In this document: in pieces, positions 5,240 through 8,011 of the stretch
Layout of the letters: every line of letters starts with the position of its first letter
Position numbering within the stretch: position 1 is the stretch's first letter
Source: Acidobacteriaceae bacterium
GTDB lineage: Bacteria > Acidobacteriota > Terriglobia > Terriglobales > Acidobacteriaceae
NCBI GenBank assembly: GCA_003156495.1
Contig: PMHC01000216.1
Location: forward strand, 16,221-24,231
Direction of reading: 5' to 3'
DNA: 8,011 bases
The notes under the pieces: generated by a model
The model's input: only the letters and a program-made list of their open reading frames with translations
Databases searched by the model: none
What the model was told of the DNA's origin: nothing
Translations under genes and position numbers: made by a program

Positions 5240-6420
5240 GCGGCGGCGAGAGCTTCATCGAGATCGACTCCTGCCAGCGCGCCAAGAGTGGCCAGCTAAT
5301 CTCCGGCGACATCTTTCTCACCGAGCAGGTCAAGGAAGAAGGACGCATCGTCTCGGTTCTTTCCGACGGATTGGGTTCGGGGGTGAAAGCCAGCGTGCTG
5401 GCCACCATGACGGCCACCATGGCGCTCAAATACACCGCCAGCTCCATCGACATTCGCCGCTCGGCCGAGATCATCATGGACACGCTGCCGATCTGCAGCG
5501 TGCGCAAGATCAGCTATTCCACCTTCACCGTCGTCGATGTCGCTTCCACCGGCCAGACGCGCATCATCGAGCACGGCAATCCGCCTTTTCTGCTGATCCG
5601 CCCCGGCGGCCATCTGCAGGTAGACAAAACCGAGTTCCGTCCCGAGCGCTGGCAGGAGCGCGTCATCAGCTACTCCTCTTTCGATGTGCAGCGCGAAGAC
5701 CGCATCGTCTTTTTTTCCGACGGCATCACCCAGGCCGGCATGGGCGAGTATTTGACTCCGCTCGGCTGGGGACAGGAAAACGTCGAAAAATACGTGCGCG
5801 AGTTGATCGAAGAAACGCCGCACATCTCCGCCCGCGCGCTTTCACGCGCTCTGGTCGCCAAGGCAGAAGAGGTTGACGGTCTCACGGCCAAAGACGACAT
5901 CACCTGCGGCGTGGTCTACTTTCGCAGCCCGCGCCAACTTTTAGTCATGACCGGCGCGCCCTTCAGCCGCCTCCACGATCAGGACCTGGCCCGCATGGCC
6001 GAGCGCACGCTGGGGCGCAAGGTCATCTGTGGCGGCACTACCGCCAACATCATCTCCCGGTTGCTGGGCCGTGAGATTCAGGTCGATATGCACCAGCCCC
6101 TCGACAGCAAGGTTCCGCCCTGGGCGCGCATGCAGGGCTTCGAACTGGTCACCGAGGGCACGCTTACCCTGGGTGAAGTCGCGCGTTTGCTCGAAGAGGG
6201 CTTCGCGCCTGAAGACATGAAGTCCAACGCCGCCGTCAAACTCGCCAATCTGCTGCTCGACAGCGACGTTGTCCACTTCGTCGTCGGCACCAAGATCAAC
6301 GAAGCCCACCAGGATCCGAACATTCCCGTCGAACTCGAACTGCGGCGCAACATCGTCAAACACATCGCTCAACTGCTCGAGTCCAAGTACATGAAGCGCG
6401 TCGTCATTCAGTACATCTAG
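5236..6420 (+). CDS. SpoIIE-family (PP2C-type) serine/threonine phosphatase with extra C-terminal domain
   Basis: This 394-residue soluble protein has an N-terminal SpoIIE/RsbU-type PP2C phosphatase domain (about 5-230) that would use two metal ions to remove phosphate from a Ser or Thr of a partner protein. Metal-site motifs are in place: SGD (23-25), SDGLGSG with Asp43 (42-48), SDG (161-163) and DD at 220-221 before ITCGVV. The GNPPF segment (115-119) is also typical. Residues about 233-394 form a second domain that I cannot name; it has a GGTTAN core (266-271), a predicted helical middle and a strand-like end (VVIQYI). No transmembrane segment or PAS/GAF sensor is present, so the input probably comes from the HydS-like protein, whose gene overlaps by four bases (GTGA). 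The target is unknown, and no kinase or anti-sigma partner lies in the window. Start GTG 5236 is supported by its ribosome binding site. Phosphatases of this family next to PAS-type [FeFe]-hydrogenases are known from other bacteria. Confidence 0.88.
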   Translation: MSGGESFIEIDSCQRAKSGQLISGDIFLTEQVKEEGRIVSVLSDGLGSGVKASVLATMTATMALKYTASSIDIRRSAEIIMDTLPICSVRKISYSTFTVVDVASTGQTRIIEHGNPPFLLIRPGGHLQVDKTEFRPERWQERVISYSSFDVQREDRIVFFSDGITQAGMGEYLTPLGWGQENVEKYVRELIEETPHISARALSRALVAKAEEVDGLTAKDDITCGVVYFRSPRQLLVMTGAPFSRLHDQDLARMAERTLGRKVICGGTTANIISRLLGREIQVDMHQPLDSKVPPWARMQGFELVTEGTLTLGEVARLLEEGFAPEDMKSNAAVKLANLLLDSDVVHFVVGTKINEAHQDPNIPVELELRRNIVKHIAQLLESKYMKRVVIQYI

Positions 6421-6878
6421 CCTTTTGTCTCCAGCACGTCGCGCAGCGCAAAGCTGGTCTCTAACCGCGTGACGCCCGGCAGCCGCGAAAGCTCGTTCTG
6501 GTGCAGCCGCCCATAGTCGTCGATGCCGGCCACGCGGGCCACCAGCATGTAATCGAAGGGGCCGGCCATCAGGTGGCAGCTCACAATGTCGTGGCAATGG
6601 CGCACGGCGTTCTCAAAGGCGGTGAGCACGGCGGCCGACTGCTTCTCTAGCGTGACGCGAATGTAGACCGTCATGTGTTTGCCCAGCAACCGGTCGTCGA
6701 TTCGCGCCTGGTAGCCGCGAATTGCGCCCGAGGTTTCCAGCGCCAGAATCCGCCGCGAGGCCGCCGAGGAAGACAGTCCCACCGCCTCGCCGACCTCGTA
6801 GTTCGTCGCCCGGCCGTGGTGCTCCAGATAGCGCATAATCGCTTCGTCCAGTTCGTCCAGACCGGCGGCTGCCGTCAT
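6417..6878 (-). CDS. Lrp/AsnC-family transcriptional regulator
   Basis: The product is 153 residues from ATG 6878, the normal size for the family. An N-terminal winged helix-turn-helix (about 7-60) reads LDELDEAIMRYL, then GLSSSAASRRILALETSGAI, with the typical final GYQARID. The C-terminal RAM ligand-binding domain (about 68-148) includes AGPFDYMLVARV, the glycine/acidic loop region where amino acids bind in Lrp-like proteins. Such proteins act as DNA-binding dimers or octamers. The gene is divergent from ald, so it is probably the alanine-responsive regulator of ald and of itself; AldR/Lrp control of ald is known in other bacteria. An earlier in-frame ATG at 6950 also has a purine-rich AAAAGG upstream and would add a basic 24-residue leader; I prefer 6878 because family members usually begin just before the LDxxD motif. 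Its stop lies within the same CTAG as the phosphatase stop. Confidence 0.92.
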   Translation of the reverse strand: MTAAAGLDELDEAIMRYLEHHGRATNYEVGEAVGLSSSAASRRILALETSGAIRGYQARIDDRLLGKHMTVYIRVTLEKQSAAVLTAFENAVRHCHDIVSCHLMAGPFDYMLVARVAGIDDYGRLHQNELSRLPGVTRLETSFALRDVLETKG

Positions 6879-6950
6879 CGCTTCGCCTTTGCGCGACCTT
6901 GCGGTTGATTCGTGCTTTATAACGGCATTTTTGTCACGTTTCGATCTCAT

Positions 6951-7101
6951 TTAGCCTTTTTATCACAAACTTTGCACGCATTGGTAGTGTTTTGCGCCGT
7001 AAAATTCCTTTAACAAGTGACGGCGAGGCTACTTGAAGATAACAGCCCTCCCCCTATCCGCGCCGAAGGCGCATGGAGTCTGCCGCACAGGAGGTATCAC
7101 C
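6951..7101. promoter_or_regulatory. Divergent lrp-ald control region
   Basis: This 151-bp spacer must hold the promoters of both divergent genes. Its left half (about 6951-7020) is clearly AT-richer than the surroundings. A -10-like TAAAAT lies at 7000-7005 reading toward ald, without a good -35 at 16-18 bases, which would fit activator-dependent transcription. An imperfect dyad, TAAA-ATTCC-TTTA at 7000-7012, overlaps it and resembles the AT-centred sites bound by Lrp-type proteins. A short hairpin GCGCC-GAA-GGCGC lies at 7060-7072 in the ald leader. The region's role is secure from context; the individual sites are tentative. Confidence 0.55.
7089..7095 (+). promoter_or_regulatory. Ribosome binding site of ald
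   Basis: AGGAGGT is a near-perfect Shine-Dalgarno sequence six bases before ATG 7102. It fixes the ald start and predicts strong translation. Confidence 0.9.
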
Positions 7102-8011
7102 ATGATCGTCGGAGTTCCCAAAGAGATTAAGGACAACGAGGCCCGCGTGGGCCTAACCCCGGCTGGCGCAAAGGCTCTGGTTGAAGCCGGCCATACCGTG
7201 CTGGTGGAGACGCAGGCCGGCGTGGGGTCGGGTTTTCCCGACGCCGACTATCAGGTAGCCGGCGCCGAGATTGTGGCCGAAGCTGCCTCAATCTGGCGCA
7301 AGGCCGAAACCGTCGTCAAGGTAAAGGAGCCGGTCGAATCCGAGTACGGTTACTTCCGCGAGGGTCTGGTCCTGTTCACCTATCTGCATCTGGCCCCGGT
7401 GCCGGCGCTGACCAACAAACTGCTTGATTCCAAGGTGATCGGCATCGCCTACGAGACGGTGCGCGACCGCGATGGCCATCTGCCGCTGCTGATGCCGATG
7501 AGCGAAATTGCCGGGCGGATGAGCGTGCAGGTCGGCGCCAGCTATTTGGAAAAAGAGCGCGGCGGCCGCGGCATTCTGCTGGGTGGCGTACCGGGCGTTT
7601 CTCCCGCTCATGTAACGATTCTCGGCGGCGGCATTGTGGGCACCAACGCCGCGCGCATCGCTCTCGGCTTCGGCGCAAAGACCACGCTGATCGACGTGAA
7701 CCTGAACCGGCTGCGTGAGCTCGACGAAATTTTCGGCGGACGGCTCTACACGCTAGCCTCAAACAGCTACAACATCGCCGCGGCCACGCGCGAGGCCGAT
7801 CTGGTGATCGGCGGCGTGCTGATTCCCGGCTCGACCACGCCCAAGCTCGTCACGCGCGAGATGGTTTCACAAATGAAAAAGGGCGCGGTAATCGTCGATG
7901 TAGCCATCGACCAGGGCGGCAGCGTGGAAACGGCCAAGCCCACTTCGCACTCCAACCCCAGCTATTTGGTCGACGGCGTGGTGCACTATTGCGTCACCAA
8001 CATGCCCGGCG
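7102..8011 (+). CDS. ald: Alanine dehydrogenase (3' end outside window)
   Basis: Ald catalyses the reversible NAD-dependent deamination of L-alanine to pyruvate and ammonia. In fermenting cells the reverse direction can use surplus NADH and make alanine. The first 303 codons of about 370 are present; the window ends in the conserved VVHYCVTNMPG stretch. The N terminus MIVGVPKEIKDNEARVGLTP is characteristic. Predicted substrate-site residues sit at the standard family positions: Arg15, Lys75 and His96, and the catalytic Asp270. The Rossmann fold shows GGGIVG (175-180), with Asp198 at the end of the second strand for the NAD ribose. It is soluble and typically hexameric. The start is fixed by a strong ribosome binding site. 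The divergent Lrp/AsnC gene is its likely regulator. A transhydrogenase alpha subunit, the nearest relative, is ruled out by the overall Ald-type sequence. No frameshift is seen in the part present. Confidence 0.96.
   Translation, partial: MIVGVPKEIKDNEARVGLTPAGAKALVEAGHTVLVETQAGVGSGFPDADYQVAGAEIVAEAASIWRKAETVVKVKEPVESEYGYFREGLVLFTYLHLAPVPALTNKLLDSKVIGIAYETVRDRDGHLPLLMPMSEIAGRMSVQVGASYLEKERGGRGILLGGVPGVSPAHVTILGGGIVGTNAARIALGFGAKTTLIDVNLNRLRELDEIFGGRLYTLASNSYNIAAATREADLVIGGVLIPGSTTPKLVTREMVSQMKKGAVIVDVAIDQGGSVETAKPTSHSNPSYLVDGVVHYCVTNMPG

Noticed and set aside
4845..5876. Plus-strand open frame of 343 codons spanning the end of the hydS-like gene and the start of the phosphatase gene
   Set aside because: Its product is an Arg/Ser/Pro-rich low-complexity string typical of out-of-frame GC-rich DNA, and both real genes are intact in other frames.
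6879..6950. N-terminal extension of the Lrp-like protein from ATG 6950
   Set aside because: It adds 24 basic, low-complexity residues not typical of the family. A purine-rich AAAAGG lies upstream, so it is not fully excluded.

Overview
The window is bacterial: it has clear Shine-Dalgarno sites, tight same-strand gene packing and a high GC content (roughly 60% by eye). It carries most of an [FeFe]-hydrogenase locus followed by an alanine dehydrogenase locus. The gene content points to an anaerobic or facultatively fermenting bacterium. The phylum cannot be fixed from this sequence; the base composition and style would fit Acidobacteriota, but that is a weak guess.

Positions 1-558 hold the 3' end of a catalytic hydrogenase subunit (HydA): the last H-cluster motif, the small-subunit-like domain and a C-terminal thioredoxin-like [2Fe-2S] domain, as in multi-subunit NAD(H)-linked or bifurcating enzymes. 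A 253-bp gap (559-811) with a hairpin follows. From 812 a compact rightward run begins: hydF (GTPase scaffold, 812-2104), hydE (radical SAM, 2107-3210), a small thioredoxin-like [2Fe-2S] ferredoxin (3244-3525), a putative sensory [FeFe]-hydrogenase with a PAS domain (HydS-like, 3512-5239), and a SpoIIE/PP2C-type phosphatase with an extra C-terminal domain (5236-6420). The last three genes overlap, which suggests one translated unit.

The working model combines sequence evidence with inference. HydE and HydF mature both the catalytic and the sensory H-cluster. The HydS-like protein reads H2 or redox state through an altered H-cluster pocket and passes the signal through Fe-S clusters and a PAS domain to the co-translated phosphatase, which would dephosphorylate an unseen target. 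HydG and the antagonist kinase expected for such a switch are not in the window.

At 6420 the phosphatase gene meets a leftward Lrp/AsnC regulator gene tail to tail; both stop codons lie in one CTAG. The regulator is divergent from ald (7102 to the window end), which encodes NAD-dependent alanine dehydrogenase and is cut by the window edge. The AT-richer intergenic region between them is the likely control region. No RNA genes, CRISPR arrays or mobile elements were seen.
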